Shown here: in pieces, positions 33,657-41,389 of the stretch
Layout of the letters: each line of letters opens with the position of its first letter
How positions within the stretch are numbered: position 1 is the first letter of the stretch
From: JASEGV01 sp947085405
GTDB taxonomy: Bacteria > Bacteroidota > Ignavibacteria > UBA10030 > BY39
Assembly: GCA_947085405.1 (NCBI GenBank)
Contig: CAMTWO010000002.1
Coordinates: forward strand, 62,001 to 126,000
Length of the DNA stretch: 64,000 bases
Direction: 5' to 3'
The notes under the pieces: generated by a model
The model's input: only the letters and a program-made list of their open reading frames with translations
The model's database searches: none
Told to the model about the DNA's origin: nothing
Made by a program: the position numbers and the translations under genes

Positions 33657-34786
33657 TTCGTAAATTCAACAGGAACAAATTGATCATTCTTCACTTGCTT
33701 AATCATCGCTGGTTTTTTTACATCACCATTTTTATCGAAAGTCGTCAAACCGCTCACACCTGGATAGTTTGAGATTTGATACAAAGCATTTTTTATTCCT
33801 TCTGAAGTGTAGTCACCTTTTTCAATTGCAAGAGCAATTATTTTCAATGCATCATAACTGTGAGCAGCAAAGTTTTCCGGTTTGGAGCCAAATCGTTTTT
33901 GATATTCAGCACTAAATTTTTGAATTGTAGAATCAGTCGCATCCGGATTAAAGGCAGGAGTTGTAAAAATTACCCCCTCTGCTGCATCACCTGCAATTTG
34001 AATTAATTCTGGTGATTCATAAGTAACGCAACCGAGAACTTTAAAGCTTAGATTATTTTCTTTCATTTGCTTTAGGAAAGAACCGACTTCTTTGGCATGA
34101 CTTGGTAGGTAGATAGCATCAAATTTTTGACTTTTCAATTTGGCAATTATTGTTCTGAAATTAGTTGTACTCTCAGGAAATTCTTCTGAGGAAACTATAG
34201 TTCCGCCTAATTCTTTGAATCTTTGAGAAAATACTTTCTCTAACCCTAATCCATAATCATTGTTAATGGTAAGTGTTGCTATATTTCTATAGCCAAGATT
34301 ATTGTAAGCATACTCTGCCATTAATCTTCCTTCCTCATTATCTGATGTCCAGTTTCTAAAAATATAGTCACCTGAATTTGTAATGTCAGGACTTGATGAG
34401 CAGGGTGAAAACAAAACAACTTTTTTGCTTTCTGCGATAGGTGCAATTGCTAGAGTGCTTTTGCTTGTTAGTCCAGAAATTATTATTGGTAAATTTTGAG
34501 TAGCCAATAATTTATTCATTACTGTTACAGCGGTTTGAGCATCAGTTTTATCATCTTCATATGATAATTCAATCGGTTGTCCATTAATTCCACCGTTCGA
34601 ATTGATTTCATCTTTCGCCATTTCTAAGCCGTTCTTTACCCAAACACCATATTGTGCTGCATCACCAGTTTGAAAAATTATTGCACCTATTTGTATTGCC
34701 TCTTTTTCTTTTTTTTGCTGATTGCATTGACATCCTGCAAATGCAATCAGCGTAGTAATCGCTAGTAAGATTTTTATTATTTTCAT
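33653..34786 (-). CDS. Liv-type ABC substrate-binding lipoprotein
   Basis: A 377-residue periplasmic receptor. The N-terminus has a signal peptide with lipobox IAFAGC, so Cys19 should be lipidated. The rest is a Peripla_BP_6 (LivJ/K-like) fold: IQIGAIIFQTGDAAQYGVWVKNG near 32-54, the GGINGQPIELSYEDDKTD segment near 66-83, and FNPDATDSTIQKF. The family binds branched-chain amino acids, other amino acids, amides or urea, so the ligand is not certain. It follows livF and overlaps the methyltransferase start. Confidence 0.88.
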   Translation of the reverse strand: MKIIKILLAITTLIAFAGCQCNQQKKEKEAIQIGAIIFQTGDAAQYGVWVKNGLEMAKDEINSNGGINGQPIELSYEDDKTDAQTAVTVMNKLLATQNLPIIISGLTSKSTLAIAPIAESKKVVLFSPCSSSPDITNSGDYIFRNWTSDNEEGRLMAEYAYNNLGYRNIATLTINNDYGLGLEKVFSQRFKELGGTIVSSEEFPESTTNFRTIIAKLKSQKFDAIYLPSHAKEVGSFLKQMKENNLSFKVLGCVTYESPELIQIAGDAAEGVIFTTPAFNPDATDSTIQKFSAEYQKRFGSKPENFAAHSYDALKIIALAIEKGDYTSEGIKNALYQISNYPGVSGLTTFDKNGDVKKPAMIKQVKNDQFVPVEFTK

Positions 34787-34804
34787 TGTTTTTCCTTCAT
34801 ATTT

Positions 34805-35506
34805 TTAGATAAATATTGAATTTAGTTCGTTGATATTAAAGGTTGCGTTCGCTTCCAATTTACTGAAAATCCTGCCAAGTTTCAAGCCAATTACCTTGTT
34901 TGCAATTCGCGCACATTCTTTAACGCGGTGTTCTACAACTAGCAAAGTGATTCCGCTTTTTTCATTCAATGCCTTCAAGTTGTCGGCCACAAACGTAATA
35001 TTTTGAGGTGATAATCCGGTGAAAGGTTCATCGATCAAGATCATCTTTGGTTGGTGCAAAGTTGCCATAGCCAAATTGAGCAACTGGCGTTCACCTCCGC
35101 TAAGTTTCATTGGTGTTCTGTTCAAGAGCGGCACAAATGTAGTGAAAATTGAAAGTGTATTTTCAATTCGTTGTTTCAGTAGTTTTTGGTCAAGGGTTAA
35201 GCCAGCCATTTCCAAATTCTCTTTCACGGTGAGGTCTTCAAAGCGGTTGTTCTTTTCCGGAATGTAGAGCAACCCTTTTTTCAAAAGTGCATATGTTGGT
35301 TTGCCTGTAATGTTCTCACCGTCAAAAATTACATGTCCGTTGTTCCATTGCGGCAAAATACCGTAAATAGCTTTGAGCAAAGTAGATTTTCCGCTGCCGT
35401 TGCTTCCTGCAAGCAAAACAATTTCGCCTTTGCCCACTTCAAATGAAACATCAAAAAGCACTTGCTTTTTGCCATAGCCGGTTGAAACGTTATCTACTTT
35501 AAGCAT
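34805..35506 (-). CDS. livF: Liv-type ABC transporter ATPase (LivF-like)
   Basis: A 233-residue ATPase with Walker A GSNGSGKST, a Q-loop region YIPEKNNRFEDLTVKENLE (the LivF-type PEGR/PEK-like motif), signature LSGGERQLLNLAMA, Walker B MILIDEPFTGLSP and switch VEHRV. The ATG at 35506 is preferred; TTG at 35518 is in frame and would overlap the livG stop. It pairs with LivG to drive import through LivH/LivM. Confidence 0.9.
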   Translation of the reverse strand: MLKVDNVSTGYGKKQVLFDVSFEVGKGEIVLLAGSNGSGKSTLLKAIYGILPQWNNGHVIFDGENITGKPTYALLKKGLLYIPEKNNRFEDLTVKENLEMAGLTLDQKLLKQRIENTLSIFTTFVPLLNRTPMKLSGGERQLLNLAMATLHQPKMILIDEPFTGLSPQNITFVADNLKALNEKSGITLLVVEHRVKECARIANKVIGLKLGRIFSKLEANATFNINELNSIFI

Positions 35507-35514
35507 AGCGTTAT

Positions 35515-36264
35515 TCAAACATATGCCTCCATTACCTGTTTGTCTTTTCTAAGCGTTTCCATATTCTCAAAAGCGGAGATAATTCCTTCATGCAAAAAGA
35601 ATATTTTATCTGCAACATCTGCAATAAAATCAGTGTTATGCTCAATAAACAAAATGGTCTTGCGTTGTTTTTTTAATTGCTTGATGAGTATTGCAATCTT
35701 ATTCCTATAATCCGGTTGAACACCGGCAACCGCTTCATCAATTAGCAAAAACTTTGCACCGTTTGCAACACAACAAGCAAGCGAAAGCAGTTTTTGTTGC
35801 CCATAAGAGATTTCTGCCGCCAAAGAATTTCTCACATCACTGAGAAAAAACTGTTCAATAATTTCATCTGCCTTTTTCTCCAACTCGTTGTTTGTGTTGT
35901 GGTGAAAATGTTCAGGCAGCATTGCGTTGAGCCAATTGTCGGTTGGGTTATGCTGTGTTGCTAAAATGATATTCTCGTTCACTGTCAGTTTTGTAATGAG
36001 TCGTAAATTCTGAAATGTTCTGCCAATGCCTTGTCGGTTTATTTTGCATGGCTGTTGGTTTGTAATATTTGTTTCAGAGAAAAATATATTACCGCTTTGC
36101 AGTTTAAGAAAACCGGTAATTAAATTGAACAAAGTTGTTTTTCCTGCTCCGTTGCTTCCCATCAATGCGTAAATCTTTTCTTCCTCCAATGACAAAGACA
36201 CATTATCTAGCAAATGATTTTTGCCGGGAAATGTGAAGGTAATATTTTGTAGTTGGAGAATCAA
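35515..36264 (-). CDS. livG: Liv-type ABC transporter ATPase (LivG-like)
   Basis: A 249-residue ATPase with Walker A GSNGAGKTT, the LivG-type GIGRTFQNLRLITKLTV Q-loop at about 78-94, signature ISYGQQKLLSLACC, Walker B FLLIDEAVAG and switch IEHNTDF. The start must be TTG at 36264: an in-frame stop lies just upstream, and no earlier ATG is available before the Walker A motif. It begins nine bases after the nuclease-like gene of the SIR2-HerA operon, so the Liv genes seem to share that operon's transcript. Confidence 0.88.
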   Translation of the reverse strand: MILQLQNITFTFPGKNHLLDNVSLSLEEEKIYALMGSNGAGKTTLFNLITGFLKLQSGNIFFSETNITNQQPCKINRQGIGRTFQNLRLITKLTVNENIILATQHNPTDNWLNAMLPEHFHHNTNNELEKKADEIIEQFFLSDVRNSLAAEISYGQQKLLSLACCVANGAKFLLIDEAVAGVQPDYRNKIAILIKQLKKQRKTILFIEHNTDFIADVADKIFFLHEGIISAFENMETLRKDKQVMEAYV

Positions 36265-36273
36265 GGTGTATAA

Positions 36274-37317
36274 TTAAATATTTAAAGTTAATTGCTCAAT
36301 ATGTTTTTCAACTGCTTTATAACTTTCTTTTACTTCTTCTCCTTGGTAGAAATCTAACAAATCTTTCTTTGTAAGTTTTCCATCTTTCAAAAATTTCAAC
36401 AAATACTTTTGGTTAAACTCCATAAGTAACAATCCCTTTTCAAGCTGGTTCAAAATCTGTTTGTTGGTTTCAATATTTGATTCTACCAATGATTTTATCA
36501 AAAGAACTTCATTGATATCTTTGATAATTCTGTTTACGATTATTGTGAGTAAATCTTTATCGAGTTCAACTTCTTTTGCGTTGAGTAAAATGTCTCTTGT
36601 CAACAGATAAGCAATTGCAAGATTGGAGTAATTACCCTTTTGTGAATCAATGACTGCTACGAAACCAACCCCATGTATGTAACCAACATTCTCAAAGTTT
36701 TTTAATATGCTGTTATCAATTAAGGAAATATCAAACACTATCAAACTGATTTTTGATTCTCTGTTTGCTTGTGCTTCAAGCAACTGACTCCAAGCAGTGT
36801 CATACTTTTTAATGAAGATGTCTTTTGAACAAATGTCGCCAAGCTTTATGCTTTTGTCAAACTTACATTCAATTGCAATCTTCAATTCAGAACTTCCGTT
36901 TACCTCACAAATAATATCACCTGTTTTGTTTTTCGAGATTGCCCCTACTGTGTTACCTGTCAAGACTGCTTTGTCATTGATTTTTTTCTCAAGAAAGAAA
37001 TTATTGAGGAAATCGGCAATTTCATCTTCCGCCATTGTTCCCTTGATTGTTGATTTGTAGAAAAGTTCTTTCTTCATTTCAAAAATCATTTTCAAACTTT
37101 CAAGTTCTGTCCCTAATTCATTCTGTGTTTTTGCAAGGAAGGCAGATATTCTATCCTCCATCAATGCCAGGACACCGATGTAGATTGCGCGAAATAATTT
37201 TTCGTCCCTTTCTGTTGCAGAAAGGTTGTTGAAGAAATTGAAAACGATCTCGTTTTCAATTTCAAACTTCTTGATTTCTACTCGCTGGAGTTGTTGATTT
37301 AAATTAACCGTGTTCAT
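36274..37317 (-). CDS. PD-(D/E)XK nuclease-like protein linked to SIR2-HerA
   Basis: A 347-residue protein with no signal or membrane segment. Residues 1-85 are helical (coiled-coil-like). The centre has the pattern of a restriction-endonuclease fold: a helix GTMAEDEIADFL (Glu97/Glu99) near 93-104, GDI with Asp134, ECK at 150-152 (Glu150, Lys152) and a later Gln178/Gln183 helix, which together give E...D...ExK...Q. The C-terminal third (250-347) is helical. It starts two bases after HerA. HerA partners with nucleases in several systems (NurA, DUF4297), so DNA cleavage guided or regulated by HerA is the natural guess. The assignment comes from motif reading only; I do not recognise a named family. 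Confidence 0.6.
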   Translation of the reverse strand: MNTVNLNQQLQRVEIKKFEIENEIVFNFFNNLSATERDEKLFRAIYIGVLALMEDRISAFLAKTQNELGTELESLKMIFEMKKELFYKSTIKGTMAEDEIADFLNNFFLEKKINDKAVLTGNTVGAISKNKTGDIICEVNGSSELKIAIECKFDKSIKLGDICSKDIFIKKYDTAWSQLLEAQANRESKISLIVFDISLIDNSILKNFENVGYIHGVGFVAVIDSQKGNYSNLAIAYLLTRDILLNAKEVELDKDLLTIIVNRIIKDINEVLLIKSLVESNIETNKQILNQLEKGLLLMEFNQKYLLKFLKDGKLTKKDLLDFYQGEEVKESYKAVEKHIEQLTLNI

Positions 37318-37319
37318 TG

Positions 37320-39419
37320 CTACACTTTAGAATAACGATAATGACCTTTGATGTTTACTGCTAAGTATTTTCCATGTGATCCTTCTGGTGGGTTGTTCAT
37401 GAACTCATTAGCAATTTGACTTGGAACATCGAAGTATTGATAAACTGCTCCGTCTTTAAATTCAACTTCGAGCGTTTGACTTGCTTCCTCGTAACCGATG
37501 GAAACAATGTTTGATGAAGTAACTGAGATTCTATTCATATTTTCTGATTTTTTGATTTCCGATGATGTTGGATTTTGTGAACGCCAAACTTTAATAAGTT
37601 CCTGGTAATCCTTTTCTGAAATAATTCTTTTAATACCCCACCCACCTGGACTGGTCGAATCTCCTGGCGGCTTCTCGTCATAAACAATTGGGTCAAAGCT
37701 GTCTGGTCGTTTGTCTTTTTCAGGTGCATCTATTAAACATCGCATTGGTAGTTTAACTGCTTCACCAAGTATAATTGCTTCACCTGTTCTGAGGATAGGT
37801 AGCATACTTGTGAGACCTTCTAAGTTGTCCGTTACTACCCCTGTAATATGTGATCTGTCAGTTGCATTAGATAATCGTAGTGCAAAGAAAGTTCCGCATT
37901 GAGAAAGTATTGTTGAATTTATTTCTGATGGTCTTTGGCTTACAATCATAGCGCCGATGCCATACTTTCTTCCTTCTTTTACGATTCTCTGAACAGTAAC
38001 AGATGCTAAACCCGAAAAATTATCGTGCAAGTAATTGTGTGCCTCTTCCATCACAATAAGCAATGGTCTATTTCTTCCTCCTTCGGGAAGTTTTCTTGAC
38101 CAGAAAAGAGCATCATATAATATCCTGAGAAGAACTCCAATTATCAAAGTCAATATCGAAGGGGGAACACCTGATAAATCTAAAATTGTAATTGGTTTAT
38201 TACTTCCAATCCAACCTTGAAGCAACATATTCAAATCGTTTGTAACTGTTCCGTTTTCATTTGGAAGCCAATCACCCGGTTTGAATATAAAATCAAAACG
38301 AGGTATTCTGAGTTTTGCTCCTAAAGATTGTAGTTGCTGTCCTATGTTTAGTGATTCAGGTAGGTAGTTTATTTTTTCAGGATCATTTGCATCGTTTTTT
38401 ACTTTCTTGAATGAAGCGGGTATTCCTATTACCGGATTCCCGATTATATCTGCACCTATATCATCTTTTTCGTAAGCTAAATTATTTATGGCAAGACCAG
38501 CATTGCCCCTGTAATATGTTCCAAATGTTTCCGTGTATAGACGATGCCAAAGGTGATTTAAGCTAAAAGGTATTGGAATATCAACATTGATGTTGTCATT
38601 GCTAACTCCTTCTCTTGGAGTTGTTGCAATACTTTTCTTCTTCTCATTTATTATCCTTTCAAGGACAATGTTTCTGTCTTTGTCATTTGCAAAACCACCA
38701 AAACTTATTTCAGCCAATTCGTCAAAATTCAATGCCCAAAATGGAAGGTATAATTCTTTCTCACCTAATTTTTTGTCTGCATTAACTCTGTATATGTTGG
38801 AACGGTCACGCAATGCTTTTCCGTATTCTCCGTGTATATCCAAAATAATTATTCTTGCAGAAGGATACACTACTGTATTGGATAATGAATTTATCAACGA
38901 AGCAACAGTTGTTGACTTGCCAGAACCGGTTGTTCCTACAACTGCACTGTGTCTTGTGATTAGCTTATTGATGTCAATTAGTGCGGGAATTGATTCAGCA
39001 CCTGCAATGTGTCCAACCTTTACAAAGTAAGGTTTATCGGGCTGCCCATAAATTCTACGCAAATCTAATTCTGATACTAAATGCACTTCATCACCAATGG
39101 TAGGATATTGAGAAATTCCTCTCTCAAATTTTCCATTCTGTTGTCCTTCGCCAACAAGTTGAATTGTTAGCCAGCGATTGCCATATGGCTGGCTCATTAC
39201 TTGATTTTCCGGGACTGCACTTGCTCCGACTTGTGTTACAATTCCAAATAAATCAATGTAACCAATTGGAATTTTTACAAAACTTCCTATCTGACCTATC
39301 CGGTAACCTTCTCCATCAACATAAGTTAATCCTGAAAGAGATTCATTTGCAAGTGAAACGCTAACCGTAGTTCCGTTAACATCTTGAATAGTCCCTAAGT
39401 ATGTTGATTTATTTTGCAT
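37320..39419 (-). CDS. HerA-type ATPase with C-terminal KTSC domain
   Basis: A 699-residue hexameric-type DNA translocase. Residues 1-140 form a HAS-barrel-like region (YLGTIQDVNGTTVSVSL, GYRIGQIGSFVKIP). The RecA-like core has Walker A GTTGSGKST at 162-170, Walker B LLIVMEEAHNYLHD and a sensor/Arg-finger stretch SQRPSEINSTILSQCGTFFALRL. Residues 628-699 are a separate small domain (SSNIVSIGYEEASQTLEVEF, VYQYFDVP, GKYLAVNIKGHYRY) that matches the KTSC family, often found in phage and mobile genes. HerA proteins without that tail end near 600. Its start overlaps the SIR2 gene by 11 bases, as in SIR2-HerA defence pairs. Confidence 0.88.
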   Translation of the reverse strand: MQNKSTYLGTIQDVNGTTVSVSLANESLSGLTYVDGEGYRIGQIGSFVKIPIGYIDLFGIVTQVGASAVPENQVMSQPYGNRWLTIQLVGEGQQNGKFERGISQYPTIGDEVHLVSELDLRRIYGQPDKPYFVKVGHIAGAESIPALIDINKLITRHSAVVGTTGSGKSTTVASLINSLSNTVVYPSARIIILDIHGEYGKALRDRSNIYRVNADKKLGEKELYLPFWALNFDELAEISFGGFANDKDRNIVLERIINEKKKSIATTPREGVSNDNINVDIPIPFSLNHLWHRLYTETFGTYYRGNAGLAINNLAYEKDDIGADIIGNPVIGIPASFKKVKNDANDPEKINYLPESLNIGQQLQSLGAKLRIPRFDFIFKPGDWLPNENGTVTNDLNMLLQGWIGSNKPITILDLSGVPPSILTLIIGVLLRILYDALFWSRKLPEGGRNRPLLIVMEEAHNYLHDNFSGLASVTVQRIVKEGRKYGIGAMIVSQRPSEINSTILSQCGTFFALRLSNATDRSHITGVVTDNLEGLTSMLPILRTGEAIILGEAVKLPMRCLIDAPEKDKRPDSFDPIVYDEKPPGDSTSPGGWGIKRIISEKDYQELIKVWRSQNPTSSEIKKSENMNRISVTSSNIVSIGYEEASQTLEVEFKDGAVYQYFDVPSQIANEFMNNPPEGSHGKYLAVNIKGHYRYSKV

Positions 39420-40671
39420 CGTCTATTTTGAATTGCTCTTTACCGATTAATGCTTGTGCAAAATCACCAAAGACAGAAAAGTTTCCTAACCTTAATTGAT
39501 GATTGGTAATAGTTTCTTCCTTTCCATCATCCCCTTCGTCTTTTATTATTTCAGTTAATGGGACAATTGCATTTGCAATATTTTCGTCCTCCTCAATTGG
39601 AACTTTAGCTACCTTCCATTTCCCTCTCAGTCCTCCTATAACTGCTTCATCAAAAGTCCATACACTTAAGTTTGATCTATTCTCGGAAAGAGATAATGCC
39701 CTTTCATAGCGAATGCCTAATTCCTCTTTTTCATTTTTGTAAGTAAGCGTATCAAATAATAAAGCAATTACTATTGCTGTTGAATTTGCTTTTAAAGCAT
39801 TTATTATCGTGTCGTTCAAATGATCATCACTGAAAGAATATCCAGACATAATCAAGACCGCAGAACTTTGTCTTAAGAATGAACTTAATCTATCAATTAA
39901 AGCTAAATATGGCATTTTGCGACTTTCGTCATATTTCAGGTGAGAAGGGTAGATAATGTAAGAGTCCTTTTCGTTAATATTTGTAGAACGGTAAACTTCA
40001 TTATTATCTTTTTGAAACCAGTTTATTGAGCCATGAATTTTCCAAAGCCGTGACCAATGTTTGGGAATTAAAGAATCTTCAATTGCTCTTAAATCAAAAA
40101 ATGGTTGTCTTGAACCCACAAAGCCATCAAAGTAAGGAACACCTATTTCCTCAAATGCTTGTTCAATCAAAAGATCATAGTTAGTTGTGAAAATTTCAAC
40201 CGGTGAATCTCTTTCAATATTGTGTATCCATTTTGCTAATTGATGGTAAGGAGTTTTTGTATCTGGTAAAGAAACTTCTAGTTTTTCTACAATCTTTTTG
40301 CAAATATTTTCTTCAAGTATTTTCAGATCTGCTTCTTTTAATCCTCTCACATCTGTTGCACCAACTGATACCTGTTTTAATCCTCGAACAAAACTTAGAA
40401 TATCTTCAATATTCGGATTGATCTTACCGGACTTTATTAATTCTTCAAGTAACGTATCATAACAATTCTTTTCACCATCTTTTGATTTGAGTGCCTCAGT
40501 AACAAACTTTGTTAGTCCTGCTACATCAGGAATTAGAGGAAATTTTCCTTCAGGCATTTTTACAGCTAAAGGACATCCTGCTGAAATAAAAAAGCCAAGA
40601 GGTTTTTTATCTTGAGAAAGTGTTTGTCTCAAATATTTTAGCTGTCTAACTGGGTCGTGAAAATTGCTCAT
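39409..40671 (-). CDS. SIR2-like NADase of a SIR2-HerA defence pair
   Basis: A 420-residue protein starting at ATG 40671 (MSNFHDPVRQLKYL); an upstream TTG at 40707 is in frame but unlikely. SIR2 features are FFISAGCPLA near 27-36 (NAD-binding GAGxS-like loop, altered), FTTNYDLLIEQAF near 164-176 with the Asn/Asp of the active site, KIHGSINW with the catalytic His near 212-219, and MSGYSFSDDHLN near 280-291. In SIR2-HerA systems this protein depletes NAD during phage infection and the HerA partner regulates it. The altered first motif (SAGCP) should be noted, but His and Asn are in place. It is the first main gene of the operon. Confidence 0.85.
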   Translation of the reverse strand: MSNFHDPVRQLKYLRQTLSQDKKPLGFFISAGCPLAVKMPEGKFPLIPDVAGLTKFVTEALKSKDGEKNCYDTLLEELIKSGKINPNIEDILSFVRGLKQVSVGATDVRGLKEADLKILEENICKKIVEKLEVSLPDTKTPYHQLAKWIHNIERDSPVEIFTTNYDLLIEQAFEEIGVPYFDGFVGSRQPFFDLRAIEDSLIPKHWSRLWKIHGSINWFQKDNNEVYRSTNINEKDSYIIYPSHLKYDESRKMPYLALIDRLSSFLRQSSAVLIMSGYSFSDDHLNDTIINALKANSTAIVIALLFDTLTYKNEKEELGIRYERALSLSENRSNLSVWTFDEAVIGGLRGKWKVAKVPIEEDENIANAIVPLTEIIKDEGDDGKEETITNHQLRLGNFSVFGDFAQALIGKEQFKIDDAK

Positions 40672-40681
40672 GTTTCTATTG

Positions 40682-40831
40682 CTAATTTGTTGATTGATTT
40701 TCCACAAAGATAGTTTTCAAGATATATATTCTTAAATAAAGCGTTGGCGGTGTTTTAATTTCTTTCAATTCTGTCATTTCGTTTATATCTTTTGTTCCGT
40801 TGTCAAGTTGTCTGTCTATTTTTCTTTGCAT
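40682..40831 (-). CDS. Possible 49-residue leader peptide upstream of SIR2
   Basis: A frame from ATG 40831 to TAG (40682-40684) gives 49 mostly polar residues, MQRKIDRQLDNGTKD at the start. It lies inside the transcribed leader downstream of the promoter at 40925-40953, and ends ten bases before the SIR2 ATG. GGAG occurs about 16 bases upstream, too far for a good site. It may be chance. Confidence 0.3.
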   Translation of the reverse strand: MQRKIDRQLDNGTKDINEMTELKEIKTPPTLYLRIYILKTIFVENQSTN

Positions 40832-40924
40832 AAAAGCTAACTAAAGAACTCCTACCTCTTACTTACGGTAGCACATAGGAAATATAAAATCTCAAAACAC
40901 AAATAACATCCCCATGGGTGGTTT

Positions 40925-40953
40925 AATATAATACACAGTTTATAAAATGTCAA
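40925..40953 (-). promoter_or_regulatory. Strong promoter for the SIR2-HerA operon
   Basis: On the minus strand, consensus TTGACA (40948-40953) and TATATT (40925-40930) are exactly 17 bases apart, immediately after the stop of the DUF2281-type gene. Transcription should start near 40917, leaving a ~245-base leader before SIR2. It would read into the Liv genes unless stopped. Confidence 0.7.
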
Positions 40954-40954
40954 A

Positions 40955-41215
40955 CTATAAAATTTCTCCTGGAGTTTTTCTTCCTAAATCCGTCCTGTCA
41001 AAATCTTTATCAAATATCCTTAATTTAGATATTTCGTGTTGAAGTTCTACGGAGGTGTATTGTTCGCGTAAGTCTTTGAGCACGCCAGCCCAAAGAAATT
41101 CAGGTTTCTTCTTTGTTTTTTTCTGCCATTTATTTAAAAGAAACTTAATAAAGTCTAATGCTTCTTCCTGTAAATCAGGCGGTAATTCGTTTATTAATTG
41201 TGCTATATGGTTCAT
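40955..41215 (-). CDS. DUF2281-type antitoxin-like protein
   Basis: An 86-residue acidic-basic protein, MNHIAQLINELPPDLQEEALDFIKFLL, the helical start typical of DUF2281 proteins (often antitoxins of PIN or RelE toxins). WAGVLKDLREQYTSVELQHEI and the FDRTDLGRKTPGEIL tail follow. No toxin gene is seen after it: the next 250 bases contain the promoter and leader of the SIR2 operon. It is preceded by AGAGG. It is probably an orphan antitoxin or a regulator. Confidence 0.6.
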   Translation of the reverse strand: MNHIAQLINELPPDLQEEALDFIKFLLNKWQKKTKKKPEFLWAGVLKDLREQYTSVELQHEISKLRIFDKDFDRTDLGRKTPGEIL

Positions 41216-41241
41216 ACTCTAACCTCTATTTTCTACTATTA

Positions 41242-41270
41242 AATATATTCTATTTACCGCATAAACACAA
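41242..41270 (-). promoter_or_regulatory. Promoter candidate for the DUF2281-type gene
   Basis: TTGTGT (41265-41270) and TATATT (41242-41247) are 17 bases apart on the minus strand, 27 bases before the ATG. Confidence 0.45.
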
Positions 41271-41332
41271 AATTTCCCATTCTGTTCGAAAATTGCAAAT
41301 AGAAAAACTAGTTACCCTCCCGAATGTTAATT

Positions 41333-41382
41333 ATGTGCGACTCACTTTTCAGTGAGATTGCTTCTAGAAGTGAGTCGCACAT
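41333..41382. repeat. Perfect 15-bp palindrome with 20-base loop after sppA
   Basis: ATGTGCGACTCACTT (41333-41347) and its exact complement (41368-41382) enclose 20 bases. It starts eight bases after the sppA stop on the transcribed strand. A degenerate copy lies at 10954-11003. The bamA-downstream palindrome has the same loop length and shares CCGCAATG. It may act as a terminator or mRNA 3' stabiliser. Confidence 0.75.
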
Positions 41383-41389
41383 TGCGGCT

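Noticed and set aside
30102..35506. Liv genes as a urea or amide transporter
   Set aside because: No urease or amidase genes are present, and the substrate cannot be read from sequence; the general Liv type is kept.
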